Assembly (NCBI GenBank): GCA_019359615.1
Contig: JAHHHA010000030.1
Coordinates: 1 to 64,000, forward strand
Length of the DNA: 64,000 nt
From: Cyanosarcina radialis HA8281-LM2
GTDB lineage: Bacteria > Cyanobacteriota > Cyanobacteriia > Cyanobacteriales > CCAP-1448
Direction: 5' to 3'
Below the pieces are notes generated by a model. That model had not been told where the DNA came from and made no database searches. It saw only the letters and a program-made list of their open reading frames with translations. The position numbers and the translations under genes were made by a program. Positions 26,914 to 37,768 of the stretch are shown piece by piece; the first letter of the stretch is position 1, and every line of letters begins with the position of its first letter.

Positions 26914-28041
26914 ATGCCAACCACTAAATCTAAAACAGCCAAATCGATCGCCAATGAAACTGCAACTACCCTACTGCGCCAACACGCCGAACAGCAGTTC
27001 GCACACGAGTTAGAAGAACTGGCCAAAGCAGACGATCGCCAACGTCCTCCGAAGTGGAAACTCTCGCCGTGGGCAGTGGCAACTTACCTCCTGGGTGGCA
27101 AATTAGATAACGGGTTTGAAATTACGCCGAAATACATCGGCAACCGTCGGATTATCGAAATCGCGATCGCTACCTTAACGACCGATCGTGCCCTCTTGCT
27201 TTACGGCGTGCCGGGAACAGCAAAATCTTGGGTGTCAGAACACCTGTCTGCGGCCATTTCTGGCGACTCAACTCTATTAATTCAAGGCACTGCTGGCACC
27301 AGCGAAGAAGCGATTCGCTACGGTTGGAACTATGCCAAATTATTGGCTGAAGGCCCTTCTATGGCAGCATTGGTGGATAGTCCGATGATGCGGGCGATGG
27401 CAGAGGGACAGATCGCTCGCGTGGAAGAACTAACCCGCATTCCTTCAGACGTGCAAGATACCCTGATTACCATCCTGTCAGAAAAAACCTTACCGATTCC
27501 AGAATTGAATTCCGAAGTTCAAGGTCAGAAAGGATTTAACGTCATTGCTACGGCAAATAACCGCGATCGCGGTGTCAACGAACTTTCCAGCGCCCTAAAA
27601 CGGCGTTTTAATACAGTTATCTTGCCAGTCCCTAGCAGTCAAAACGAAGAGGTAGAAATCGTGCAGCGCCGGGTAGAAAGTCTGGGACGCGCTTTAGAAT
27701 TGCCAGCCGAACCTCCAGCCTTAGAAGAAATTCGGCGCGTGGTGACGATTTTCCGCGAGTTGCGCAACGGGGTGACAGAAGATGGCAAAACCAAGCTGAA
27801 ATCTCCTACAGGCACTCTCAGCACTGCTGAAGCCATCTCGGTGGTTAGCAGCGGCATGGCATTGGCAGCCCACTTTGGAGATGGGGCGCTCAAAGCTAGC
27901 GATCTGATGTCGGGTTTAGTGGGGGCAGTTATCAAAGATCCCGTGCAAGATCGGGCGGTGTGGAAAGAATATTTAGAAACGGTAGTCAAAGAACGCGATC
28001 GCTGGAACGATCTCTATCGGGCTAGTCGAGAAATTATGTAG
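26914..28041 (+). CDS. MoxR-type AAA ATPase
   Basis: 375 residues. Walker A GVPGTAKSW, Walker B-like PSMAALVDS, sensor ANNRDRGVNELSSALKRRFN, and a C-terminal lid of the MoxR kind. Such ATPases act as chaperones, usually with a VWA-domain partner, to mature or insert metal centres. It resembles E. coli YehL. The ATG abuts a run of CATTCATAATTCAT-type repeats. The VWA and DUF5682 genes expected downstream are not in this locus; after 28041 there is only sequence with a toxin remnant. Confidence 0.87.
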   Translation: MPTTKSKTAKSIANETATTLLRQHAEQQFAHELEELAKADDRQRPPKWKLSPWAVATYLLGGKLDNGFEITPKYIGNRRIIEIAIATLTTDRALLLYGVPGTAKSWVSEHLSAAISGDSTLLIQGTAGTSEEAIRYGWNYAKLLAEGPSMAALVDSPMMRAMAEGQIARVEELTRIPSDVQDTLITILSEKTLPIPELNSEVQGQKGFNVIATANNRDRGVNELSSALKRRFNTVILPVPSSQNEEVEIVQRRVESLGRALELPAEPPALEEIRRVVTIFRELRNGVTEDGKTKLKSPTGTLSTAEAISVVSSGMALAAHFGDGALKASDLMSGLVGAVIKDPVQDRAVWKEYLETVVKERDRWNDLYRASREIM

Positions 28042-28160
28042 AGCCTTATAACAATTGTCAATTCGCAATTCACAGTTCGCAATTAAAATGCCAGAAATCT
28101 CCGATCGATTAAATTTGGCTTGGGTTGAGCTAAGCGATCGAACAACTACAAATAGGAAAT

Positions 28161-28209
28161 TTGTTAGGCGATCGCCTAGCGGGTTTTGGTTCAGATGTTT
28201 ACATTTATA
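28161..28209 (+). pseudogene. Fragment of a RelE/ParE toxin gene
   Basis: 49 bases match 33647-33695 in the intact toxin gene at 33515 with about two mismatches, and upstream bases still resemble that gene in meaning (LQIGNLLGDRLAGFGSDVY versus LQEGILLDDRLAGFGSDVY). The frame is not open beyond it. It is a leftover of a second copy or of a translocation. Confidence 0.6.
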
Positions 28210-28236
28210 GCGATCCCAAATCATTTTCGATCTGTC

Positions 28237-28312
28237 TGGCTCCCCTCTCCCAAGCTTGGGAGAGGGGCTGGGCGCTGCCCTGAAGCTCTGCCGAAGGGGG
28301 TGAGGTAAAAAC
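28237..28312. repeat. CTCTCC / CTGGGCGC repeat
   Basis: GCTCCCCTCTCCCAAGCTTG with its complement GGGAGAGGGG, then CTGGGCGCTGCCCTGAAGC and GGGGGTGAGG. It is a variant of the CTCTCC family and lies between the MoxR gene and the convergent siderophore-binding gene, where a hairpin would separate transcripts. Confidence 0.5.
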
Positions 28313-28323
28313 CGGATTTGATA

Positions 28324-29307
28324 TTAAGGTGTGTTGACGAGATATTTGTAGAGATCGTCAATTACAAGATCGGCAGCAATTAGGTTTGAGCCAACCCAGG
28401 TTTCTCTGTCTACAAGATAAACTCTACCGTTTTGAACCGCCCTAAGTTTTTGCCAAAGAGACTTTTGTTGCAGTTCTTCAAAAGCTTCTCTAGATTCATT
28501 AGTCCGATCGCTAAAAATCAAAACAAATATGAGATCGCCATCAACTTCTTCTAGCTTTTCTTCAGATAGAGGCCCGGTCGAGAGTTCTTTATTGCTTTGG
28601 GTCTTTATTTGTAGCCCAACATCCTCAAGAATGGAAGCAGCAAATGAGCTTTTATCGTCCGGATATATTCTCATGCCGCCATAAATCTCAAAGATTGATA
28701 TCTTTTTGTTTTTGTATCGGTTACTTAGATCTGTTTTTAGTTTTTCAGTTCTTTGATAATAGTGTTTCAGTGCTTCCCGTGCAGCTTCCTGTTTTCCTAA
28801 TATTTTAGCTACAAAGTTGAAGTGTTCCTGCCAGGAGGATGTGCCATCCCATTTAAATAATACTGTGGGGCTAATTTGAGAAAGAATCGGGTAGATTGAA
28901 CGCGAAGTTTCCCAACCTAAAATTAGGTCGGGTTTCAGCAGCATTATTTTCTCTAGATTAGGCTCATACATCTCACCTATTTGGTCTATCCCTGTGATTC
29001 GATTCTTTAAGTACAGAGGATATTGGTAATCTAGGGTACTTCCTATAGGTTTAACTCCAAGCACAAGTGTATGAGCTAACGCAAAGCGCGATATGGCGAT
29101 GAGACGCTGAGGGTTTTTGGGAACGCAGGTTTCCCCCATTATATGTTGCACGACTCGACACTCGGCAATTTTTTCTGCCTGCTCTGCTGAAATGTTACTC
29201 TTTTTAATCTCAGAACTGTTGCAAGCTGTAACTAAAAGAAAGGATAAAGCCATAAGTAGAAATGGCTTTATTACTCCATAGAGCGTCAGGTGTTTCGTCG
29301 CCTTCAT
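28324..29307 (-). CDS. Siderophore ABC transporter substrate-binding lipoprotein (FecB/FhuD)
   Basis: 327 residues. A signal peptide with lipobox VTAC (LLMALSFLLVTAC) precedes a helical-backbone binding protein of the FhuD/FecB type (NPQRLIAISRFALAHTLVLG, LLKPDLILGWE). It would capture an Fe-siderophore in the periplasm or at the membrane surface and pass it to an ABC permease, which is not encoded in this locus. It lies 55 bases after the TonB receptor gene and is likely cotranscribed with it. Confidence 0.85.
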   Translation of the reverse strand: MKATKHLTLYGVIKPFLLMALSFLLVTACNSSEIKKSNISAEQAEKIAECRVVQHIMGETCVPKNPQRLIAISRFALAHTLVLGVKPIGSTLDYQYPLYLKNRITGIDQIGEMYEPNLEKIMLLKPDLILGWETSRSIYPILSQISPTVLFKWDGTSSWQEHFNFVAKILGKQEAAREALKHYYQRTEKLKTDLSNRYKNKKISIFEIYGGMRIYPDDKSSFAASILEDVGLQIKTQSNKELSTGPLSEEKLEEVDGDLIFVLIFSDRTNESREAFEELQQKSLWQKLRAVQNGRVYLVDRETWVGSNLIAADLVIDDLYKYLVNTP

Positions 29308-29362
29308 GATGCTAATTGTCTACAACTTTAAAACTCAACCAATAACTAACACCAAGCACGAG

Positions 29363-31912
29363 TTAAAACTCCCAACTGACTGAGCCAATGATGGAAAAAG
29401 GTTCTCCCCTTAAAACATAAAGTGAATCAAATTTTCTGGTAAGATAGTCTGTATTAAAAAGGTTACGAACATTAATTGCTGCATTGAACCCATTTCGACG
29501 GTAATAAATCGCTGCATCAGTACGAAAGTAATCGTCCATTAGGGCTGAGTTTGCTAGATTACCTTGCCGCTCGCCAACATAAAACAGTCCTAATCCAAAT
29601 CCCAACCCTTGTAAGTTTCCCGTCTGAATTTCATAGGTTGTCCAGAGACTCGCTTGATTTTCTGGCACGCCTATAAGGCGATTGCCGACGACGCTGGGTA
29701 TGGAATTATCGGCAGTGACTTCCGCATCAGTAAAAGCATAGGATGCAACAACATTCCAACCGGGTAAAATTTCACCTGCAACATCTAACTCAATACCGCG
29801 ACTCCGCTGTTCCCCAACCTGTACTTGAAAACCCTGCTGCGCCAAGATCGGATCGGGATCGGCAGTCAGCACATTTGTTTTTGTAAGATGGTAGGCTGCC
29901 AAAGTAGCTGAAAGTCTACCGTCGAGAAAGTCAGTTTTAACACCAATTTCGTATTGCGTTCCTCTGGTTGGTTCAAACGCCCTATTATCTGGGTTTTGCC
30001 CGACTGACTGGCGAAACGATTGGCTGTAGCTAGTATAAAGTGAAACATTTTTGCTAGGCTGATACACCAAACCGATTCGGGGACTGAAAGCTCCGTCATT
30101 TTGAGATGGGAGATCGCTATCAATAGGTACATATCCGCTGGCGGATACCCAGTCGTAGCGACCCCCTATTAACAGCTTCAGATTATCGCTAAAAGCAATC
30201 TGGTCTTGAAGATAAACTCCATAGGTTTGGTCGATTGTTTGGTCTGTAAAGGGCGTAGCTGGGAATTCGGGTTTGGGAATATTATAATTGGGGTTGGAAA
30301 TATCTAAATCGGGTAAATTGCCTGGATGATCAGACAATCCACGATACCCTTCTCGGCGGTTGAAATCAAAGCCAGCTACAAGCTGATGAGAAATTGAGCC
30401 AGTTTTGAACTTTCCCACCACGTCGATTTGTCCATTGTAGTCACTCTCGGTAGTATTAACCGCATAAATTCTATACCCTGTTATCAAGCGATCGTCTACG
30501 AAATCTGAATAATACGTCTCTCGCAGAGTATAGTCTTTGAAACTGATTGCCAGATTATTACGAATTTGCCAGTTGTCATTCAATTCGTGATTTAGGGTAT
30601 AACCCAATCTCTGAGTCTCAAGATTAACTGACGGAGAATAGTTAGGATAAAAACTTGCAGGTGGCAGACGACCATCACTCAGAAGCGGAACAAAGTAGGT
30701 ATAAGGATTTGCGTAGTAGCGACTATACTCATAATAAAGATTGAGTTTTGTCCGATCTCCCAGTTTGAATGCAAACGACGGTGCAATAGTCGTGGTCTGA
30801 GAGTTAGCACGATCTTGAAAGCTGCCTGCACCTCGATAGGCAGCGATGAAACGATAAAGTACGTTTTTATCTGCGGTTAATGGCCCCGATAAATCTATAC
30901 TGGGTTGATACAGTCCAAAGCTACCTGCTTCAAACCCCAGCTTGTAGTAAGGTTCATCTAAAGGTTGTCGAGTCGTTATATTAATTACCCCACCCGGTTC
31001 AACTGCTCCGAATAAAACTGAGGCGGGGCCTTTGAGAACTTCTATTTGCTCGACTGTTCCAATTGGTTCAAAACGAAAATTACCATCACGCAAACCATTT
31101 CGCAGACTGGCTTCTTCTTCAAATCCTCGAATAGTCCTCAGAACACCAACGGGTGAATTAGAAAGTGCAGCAGTTTCAACCACACCGCTAACAGTTTCTA
31201 CTGCCTCACTCACGGTTCTCACATTACGGTCTTCTAGCACCTGTCGCGGCACAACTTGAATTGACTGGGGAATATCTCGAATCGGCGTATCTGTTCTCGT
31301 CGCCGTACTTGCATTGGGCACGCGATACTTATCTGGCTCTCCCGTCACCACCACCTCAATTTCTTCCTCTGCCCCAGCTTCCGCATCTCCCGACGTGACT
31401 GCCAACACCAATCCCTGAGCTTCCAATCGCACCTCAGCCACAGGCGGCACGTCTGTTCCCGTAATCGCTACTCGTACTCGGTCATTTGGTAAGCTCGTGA
31501 CACTCACCAGCGCAATCCCCTCGATCGGGTTGGCCTGGGAAAACTCTTCGGCGATAGTAGCGTTAGGAATTTCAGCAATCAGTACCTTACCGCTCGATCG
31601 GGTTTCAGGCACTTCCAGGGAACCATCTGCCGTTTCCAGCACCACTTGCAAGCCTGTCTTGGTTGCCTCAACGCGCACTCCAGTGATTTGCACTAATGAT
31701 GCTTCGATTTGGGCGATCCAATCTGCAACAGTTGTAGCAGGTTGATGTGCCAAACCATCTACCCCCGCCTCATTGCTTCCTCTCTCAGTCTGTTGTTCAG
31801 TCCCGATCGCCGCCTCCTGTGCCCCAACAGGTGATGATACCAAACCATTCGCCACACAACCCGACAGACCGACTAATAACCAAGACCACACCACCAAACG
31901 TCGATCGCTCAT
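29363..31912 (-). CDS. TonB-dependent siderophore receptor with AMIN domain
   Basis: 849 residues. After a signal peptide, an AMIN-like region (VADWIAQIEASLVQITGVRV, GIALVSVTSL) precedes the plug domain (DIPQSIQVVPRQVLEDRNVR, GFEEEASLRNGLRDGNFRF, EVLKGPASVLFGAVEPGGVI) and a ~22-strand barrel ending RGEPFSIIGSVSWEF, with C-terminal Phe. AMIN-plug fusions are typical of cyanobacterial outer-membrane ferric-siderophore receptors. The ATG at 31912 is preferred; a GTG six bases earlier is possible. Expression is probably iron-regulated through the AraC gene beside it. The imported chelate cannot be told. Confidence 0.9.
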   Translation of the reverse strand: MSDRRLVVWSWLLVGLSGCVANGLVSSPVGAQEAAIGTEQQTERGSNEAGVDGLAHQPATTVADWIAQIEASLVQITGVRVEATKTGLQVVLETADGSLEVPETRSSGKVLIAEIPNATIAEEFSQANPIEGIALVSVTSLPNDRVRVAITGTDVPPVAEVRLEAQGLVLAVTSGDAEAGAEEEIEVVVTGEPDKYRVPNASTATRTDTPIRDIPQSIQVVPRQVLEDRNVRTVSEAVETVSGVVETAALSNSPVGVLRTIRGFEEEASLRNGLRDGNFRFEPIGTVEQIEVLKGPASVLFGAVEPGGVINITTRQPLDEPYYKLGFEAGSFGLYQPSIDLSGPLTADKNVLYRFIAAYRGAGSFQDRANSQTTTIAPSFAFKLGDRTKLNLYYEYSRYYANPYTYFVPLLSDGRLPPASFYPNYSPSVNLETQRLGYTLNHELNDNWQIRNNLAISFKDYTLRETYYSDFVDDRLITGYRIYAVNTTESDYNGQIDVVGKFKTGSISHQLVAGFDFNRREGYRGLSDHPGNLPDLDISNPNYNIPKPEFPATPFTDQTIDQTYGVYLQDQIAFSDNLKLLIGGRYDWVSASGYVPIDSDLPSQNDGAFSPRIGLVYQPSKNVSLYTSYSQSFRQSVGQNPDNRAFEPTRGTQYEIGVKTDFLDGRLSATLAAYHLTKTNVLTADPDPILAQQGFQVQVGEQRSRGIELDVAGEILPGWNVVASYAFTDAEVTADNSIPSVVGNRLIGVPENQASLWTTYEIQTGNLQGLGFGLGLFYVGERQGNLANSALMDDYFRTDAAIYYRRNGFNAAINVRNLFNTDYLTRKFDSLYVLRGEPFSIIGSVSWEF

Positions 31913-32027
31913 GCCCACCTCACACCCTATTTAATGAGAACTATCCTCTTTTGAGAATGGTTCCTGACAACCTCAACGTTAGTCTAGAGTTGTGTTGCGG
32001 GGGAGTCTACCCCAAAACCAGCATGGA

Positions 32028-33020
32028 TCATCGCGAAACAATCAATTTGCCCAAGATGCACTCACTGGGTGTGATGCCAAACTTACGCTTAAACGCCGCC
32101 GCAAAATGCGCCGGATTAGAGTACCCCACCATGGTGGCAGTCTCGACCACAGTGCAATTTCCTTGCCGGAGTAACTGTTTGGCTAAATCCATCCGTCGCT
32201 CGGTCAAGTAGTCAAACACTGTTTTACCAAACAACTCACGAAACTTGCGCTGAAGGGTACTAGCACTCACCCCTACCTGCTGCGCTAACTCCAACACTGA
32301 AGGCGGATGCTCTAAGTTTGCTAACACGATATCTCTAGCCTGGTAGATGCGATCGATCGTCGATGGTTTTAATTGCCCGTCTGACGGTTGGCTTTGCTCT
32401 CCCTCAAGCCAATCAAGCTGCATTGCCAATAGCTCAAATACTTTTGCCTGAAGATATAGACGTTTCGCCGCACCTCGATAGGGTGCATTCCACAATTGTT
32501 GAGCCAGCGATCGCAGTTTTGGAGTTACCGTTGGATAAAATGAAGCCTTCCAGTCATCCCCTTTGAATAATAGTTTGAGGATATGAGAGCGCTGTTCGTC
32601 CGCAACCAAAGAATCCAGCAGTGCTGGCTCAATCTCCACGTTCACTGCCATCAAACGCTGTCCTGCTAGTTGCTGTTCGACATAAGCTGGTGAAACTCCG
32701 CTACCAGATAAATAGCTACGAGTCTCACTTAAGTTAGGATGAACCCCATCACAACAGATCGATCCAGATAGAAAGACTGAAATCTGGACTAAATGATCGT
32801 GGACAGGCACTTTAACGATCGAGTCTTGGTTGAATTCACAAGCCCAAAAATTTAGCCATACTCCAGGCAATAACTCCATCAGGCGACAATATCCCTGACC
32901 TAGGTGTTCTGGCACTCCCGAAAGTTCCTCAAAATCATCAAGCACCAGATTGTGAAGTTGGGGTTTGGGGGCCTGTTGGTAGAGTTCCTCCCAAGCAGTT
33001 TCGTTAAGGATGAGCGTCAT
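32028..33020 (-). CDS. AraC-family regulator, PchR-like
   Basis: 330 residues with a C-terminal double helix-turn-helix (SVLELAQQVGVSASTLQRKF, ERRMDLAKQLL, ATMVGYSNPAHFAAAFKRKF and GITPSECI). The N-terminal ~200 residues form the PchR-type sensing domain that in related systems senses a siderophore. It lies next to the TonB receptor and would activate it when its siderophore and low iron are present. The start is preceded by a candidate Fur box. Confidence 0.87.
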   Translation of the reverse strand: MTLILNETAWEELYQQAPKPQLHNLVLDDFEELSGVPEHLGQGYCRLMELLPGVWLNFWACEFNQDSIVKVPVHDHLVQISVFLSGSICCDGVHPNLSETRSYLSGSGVSPAYVEQQLAGQRLMAVNVEIEPALLDSLVADEQRSHILKLLFKGDDWKASFYPTVTPKLRSLAQQLWNAPYRGAAKRLYLQAKVFELLAMQLDWLEGEQSQPSDGQLKPSTIDRIYQARDIVLANLEHPPSVLELAQQVGVSASTLQRKFRELFGKTVFDYLTERRMDLAKQLLRQGNCTVVETATMVGYSNPAHFAAAFKRKFGITPSECILGKLIVSR

Positions 33021-33049
33021 GGCAGGGCTAAATCAAGCTTGAAGCTAAT

Positions 33050-33166
33050 TTAATGAAAATTATTTGCAATAATTTTATCACCAAAAAGCGATCGGCTTTC
33101 AGCTTTTAGAAAGGCACGGGCGATCGCCAACTGTTGTCGCTGTCCCTCTGAAAGTTTTTGTCCTCT
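33050..33166 (-). pseudogene. Relic of an ABC transporter ATPase
   Basis: A 26-residue stretch reads RGQKLSEGQRQQLAIARAFL plus KAE, the ABC signature region (LSGGQ-like), then drifts into other sequence and ends in a stop. The Walker motifs are absent. It is a fragment of an exporter or importer ATPase, lying upstream of the siderophore regulator. Confidence 0.6.
33056..33076. promoter_or_regulatory. Candidate Fur box
   Basis: A perfect 9-3-9 inverted repeat, AAAATTATTTGCAATAATTTT, is centred ~46 bases upstream of the AraC start. It partly resembles the Fur consensus and lies where an iron repressor would act on a siderophore regulator gene. AT-rich palindromes also arise by chance, so this is a candidate only. 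Confidence 0.4.
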
Positions 33167-33279
33167 TTATCCTACAATCTCCGCGATCGCGCCCTCAACT
33201 CTTCTACGTCAGACAGAGCGATCGCTAGATGTTTATCGGTCTTGCTATGATGATATTGACAATAATTTGAGGTCGAGCA

Positions 33280-33522
33280 ATGAAAGCTTTTGAAGTCATG
33301 GGTAAAGTTAATGAAAAAGGTGAATTGTTATTAGATGAGCCGTTAGAAATTAATACGCCTAGTCGAGTTAAAGTTATTCTTCTGGTATCAGATGAAAATG
33401 AATTCGATCCTGATGACACTCCTGTAGTAGAAATAAAAGCTAGTCTAAGACGGGCATTGGAAGAAGTCAAAGAGGGAAAAACTAGACCAATTTCAGAGTT
33501 ATGGAAGAGAATTGATGACTGA
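33280..33522 (+). CDS. Antitoxin of an intact RelE/ParE-type pair
   Basis: 80 residues. An AbrB/DUF-type beta start (FEVMGKVNEKGELLLDEPLE) followed by a helical C-terminus (ASLRRALEEVKEGKTRPISE) that would wrap the toxin. The ATG follows GAGG. It overlaps the toxin start by eight bases. This is the only toxin-antitoxin pair of the window in which both genes are open. Confidence 0.72.
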   Translation: MKAFEVMGKVNEKGELLLDEPLEINTPSRVKVILLVSDENEFDPDDTPVVEIKASLRRALEEVKEGKTRPISELWKRIDD

Positions 33523-33874
33523 TGATTTTTTAATTTCAGTGAGATTTGCGGATGAGTTTGAAAAAGAATTATATCAGCTATCTAAAAAGTATCAGAATAT
33601 TAGAACCGATGTTGAGCCTATTATCGAACGCCTACAGGAAGGAATATTGTTAGACGATCGCCTAGCGGGTTTTGGTTCAGATGTTTACATCTATAAGGCT
33701 AGAGTTAAAAATAGTAATATAAAAAAAGGCAAGAGTGCAGGTTATAGATTAATCTATTCAGTTGAATCTGAAACTAGCATTTTACTGTTAACAATTTATA
33801 GTAAATTAGAACGAGAAGATATTACAGTTAATGAAATCGAATCTATTATAGATGAGTTCGATCGAGATGAATAA
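33515..33874 (+). CDS. RelE/ParE-family toxin
   Basis: 119 residues with the RelE-like beginning (VRFADEFEKELYQLSKKYQN), LLDDRLAGFGSDVYIYKARV, then SAGYRLIYSVESETSILLLT and IYSKLEREDI. Such toxins cut mRNA on the ribosome or poison gyrase. The ATG at 33515 is within the antitoxin gene; a TTG three bases earlier is also possible. Intact and of full length. Confidence 0.78.
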   Translation: MTDDFLISVRFADEFEKELYQLSKKYQNIRTDVEPIIERLQEGILLDDRLAGFGSDVYIYKARVKNSNIKKGKSAGYRLIYSVESETSILLLTIYSKLEREDITVNEIESIIDEFDRDE

Positions 33875-33999
33875 TTTAGCTCGTTTATTTGAGAAATGGT
33901 ATAGCACTTCTTTTGCAAGAGACGAGCATGAACGGAGTTCACAACCAAGGATGAAAATAGCAGATTTTTAAGACAGGTCTATTCTTGTGGGATAGGCTT

Positions 34000-34170
34000 C
34001 CAGCCTGTCCCATGGGGCAGGCTGGAGAGCAACGACTCTATAGTAAAATGAGGACAAGCTACAATTTCTCCCCATAGAGCGATCGAATGAGGAGTAATTA
34101 ATGTATTAAGGCTTAATGACGATCGATGCCGATGACCACAAGCGAAAAAATCCCTCGATCGTGAGGGATT
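34000..34170. repeat. Two hairpins between the toxin and ppk1 genes
   Basis: CCAGCCTGTCCC-ATG-GGGCAGGCTGG at 34000-34025 and AATCCCTC-N6-GAGGGATT at 34149-34170 are near-perfect inverted repeats in the 339-bp gap where the two genes converge. They likely separate the two transcripts. Nothing else is recognised in the gap. Confidence 0.5.
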
Positions 34171-34213
34171 ATATCGAACTGGAGGAGCGCGATATAATCC
34201 GACCCGATCGATC

Positions 34214-36379
<2,166 letters not shown>

Positions 36380-36422
36380 GGCTCGATACCTGGGGTGGAA
36401 AGAGGGTGGCTGTATCCGATCT

Positions 36423-36455
36423 TACAAGTAATAAGTAATAAGTAATAAGTAATAA
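36423..36455. repeat. TAATAAG(T) tandem repeat
   Basis: Four copies of an eight-base unit AAGTAATA in a row, in the gap between ppk1 and the secreted-protein gene. No gene is seen in the 281-bp gap. Confidence 0.7.
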
Positions 36456-36660
36456 GCGATCGGGTAATTTTTTTCCTTGCGCCCACTCCTATGCCCCAAG
36501 TGGCTCCGCCACTTTCCCGATTGTTTGCTCTGACCATAAGATTTCCCGCTGCTTTCGATGAAACCTTTGCTGCCAAAGGAATTTCCCTGGGTTTAGCCGT
36601 TCGATCGCCAATTTCAGAGAGTTATAACTGAATTATGCAGTTAAAAGTCGGGATTTTTTG

Positions 36661-37719
36661 ATGAGGTTTTCGTCTTTAGCTTTTTTGGCTTTCTTGCTGT
36701 CATCGCTGGAAACTTGCAGTAGCGGTGAAGTTGCTGCTATGGGTCTAGTTCGCAGCCATCGGCACTCTAATTTATTCGGAGCGATCGCTACCTCAACCCC
36801 TATTTTCAGCCTCTCCCCATCGCGCCCGATATTCAACCTAGCTCAGCAAGGCTATAGTGCGGTTCGAGGCACTAAAGTCAGCCTGATTCAACCAGCAGGT
36901 TTTACCCCAGCAGATTCTTTTTCTGGATTTCAGCAATTAGATACTGGGGCATCAATTTTGGTCGCAGAATTCCCCGCTCCTTATCCGATCGTATCTAATA
37001 GTTTTACTACTGATACTCTAAAATCGCGAGGCATGACTTTAATTTCTAAGGAAAACGTTAAAGTCGATGGATATTCCGGTCTACTAATGCAAGTCGAGCA
37101 AGTTGCTAACCAGCAAGATTTTGCTAAATTTATTTTGGTCTTTGGGGATGAAGCTGAAACAGTTTTGCTCACTGCTTCCATGCCCAAAGATTTACAAACC
37201 AGGCTTGCTCCTACTTTAAAGAAATCTTTACTAACTGCGAAATGGCAGAAAGATAAAGCTGTCGATCCGTTTGCCGATTTGCCATTTGCTATTACTAGCA
37301 CCCCAGCTTTAAAATTTAGCGATCGCTTAATTAATTGTTTGGCTTATACTCAAGATGGGACGATGCCCGTAAAATCGGCTGCCGCTCCGATGCTGGTAGC
37401 GTGTCAGTCAATTGGCTCTGCCAGAGTAAGCGATCGAGAGCAATTTGCTAAAGAACGACTGGAAAAGACGGCTCTAATTGAGAAGATCTCGATCGAATCT
37501 GGTAAAGCGATCGAGATTAATGGCATCGACGGTTACGAAATTATTGCTACTGCCAGCGACTCGGAAACTAAGGAATCAATTATTGTTTATCAAGTGTTGT
37601 TGTTCGAGCCGAATAGTTATTACATCATTCAGGGTAGAGTTGGCAGTAAATTGCGCTCGGAATATTTAGATGATTTCCAAATTATGGCAATGAGCTTTAA
37701 GAAAAAATCGAATAACTAG
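36661..37719 (+). CDS. Secreted protein of unknown function
   Basis: 352 residues with an N-terminal hydrophobic segment (FSSLAFLAFLLSSLETC) suggesting export or anchoring, then a two-part alpha/beta body (GYSAVRGTKVSLIQPAGF, LVAEFPAPYPIVS, GYSGLLMQVEQ; later NGIDGYEIIATASDSETKES, FEPNSYYIIQGRVG). The repeated pattern of a short beta strand followed by a helical region is like other cyanobacterial periplasmic or extracellular proteins of unknown role. The ATG at 36661 is chosen over a TTG next to it. It precedes the kinase-Ppx gene by 49 bases and may be cotranscribed. Confidence 0.65.
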   Translation: MRFSSLAFLAFLLSSLETCSSGEVAAMGLVRSHRHSNLFGAIATSTPIFSLSPSRPIFNLAQQGYSAVRGTKVSLIQPAGFTPADSFSGFQQLDTGASILVAEFPAPYPIVSNSFTTDTLKSRGMTLISKENVKVDGYSGLLMQVEQVANQQDFAKFILVFGDEAETVLLTASMPKDLQTRLAPTLKKSLLTAKWQKDKAVDPFADLPFAITSTPALKFSDRLINCLAYTQDGTMPVKSAAAPMLVACQSIGSARVSDREQFAKERLEKTALIEKISIESGKAIEINGIDGYEIIATASDSETKESIIVYQVLLFEPNSYYIIQGRVGSKLRSEYLDDFQIMAMSFKKKSNN

Positions 37720-37768
37720 ACAAACATTTCATTTTTCATAATTCATCCTTCATAATTCATCATTCTAT

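Noticed and set aside
31919-31990. GAGAACTAT and GAGAATGGT direct repeats before the TonB receptor
   Set aside because: Too weak to call a regulator or Fur site without alignment.
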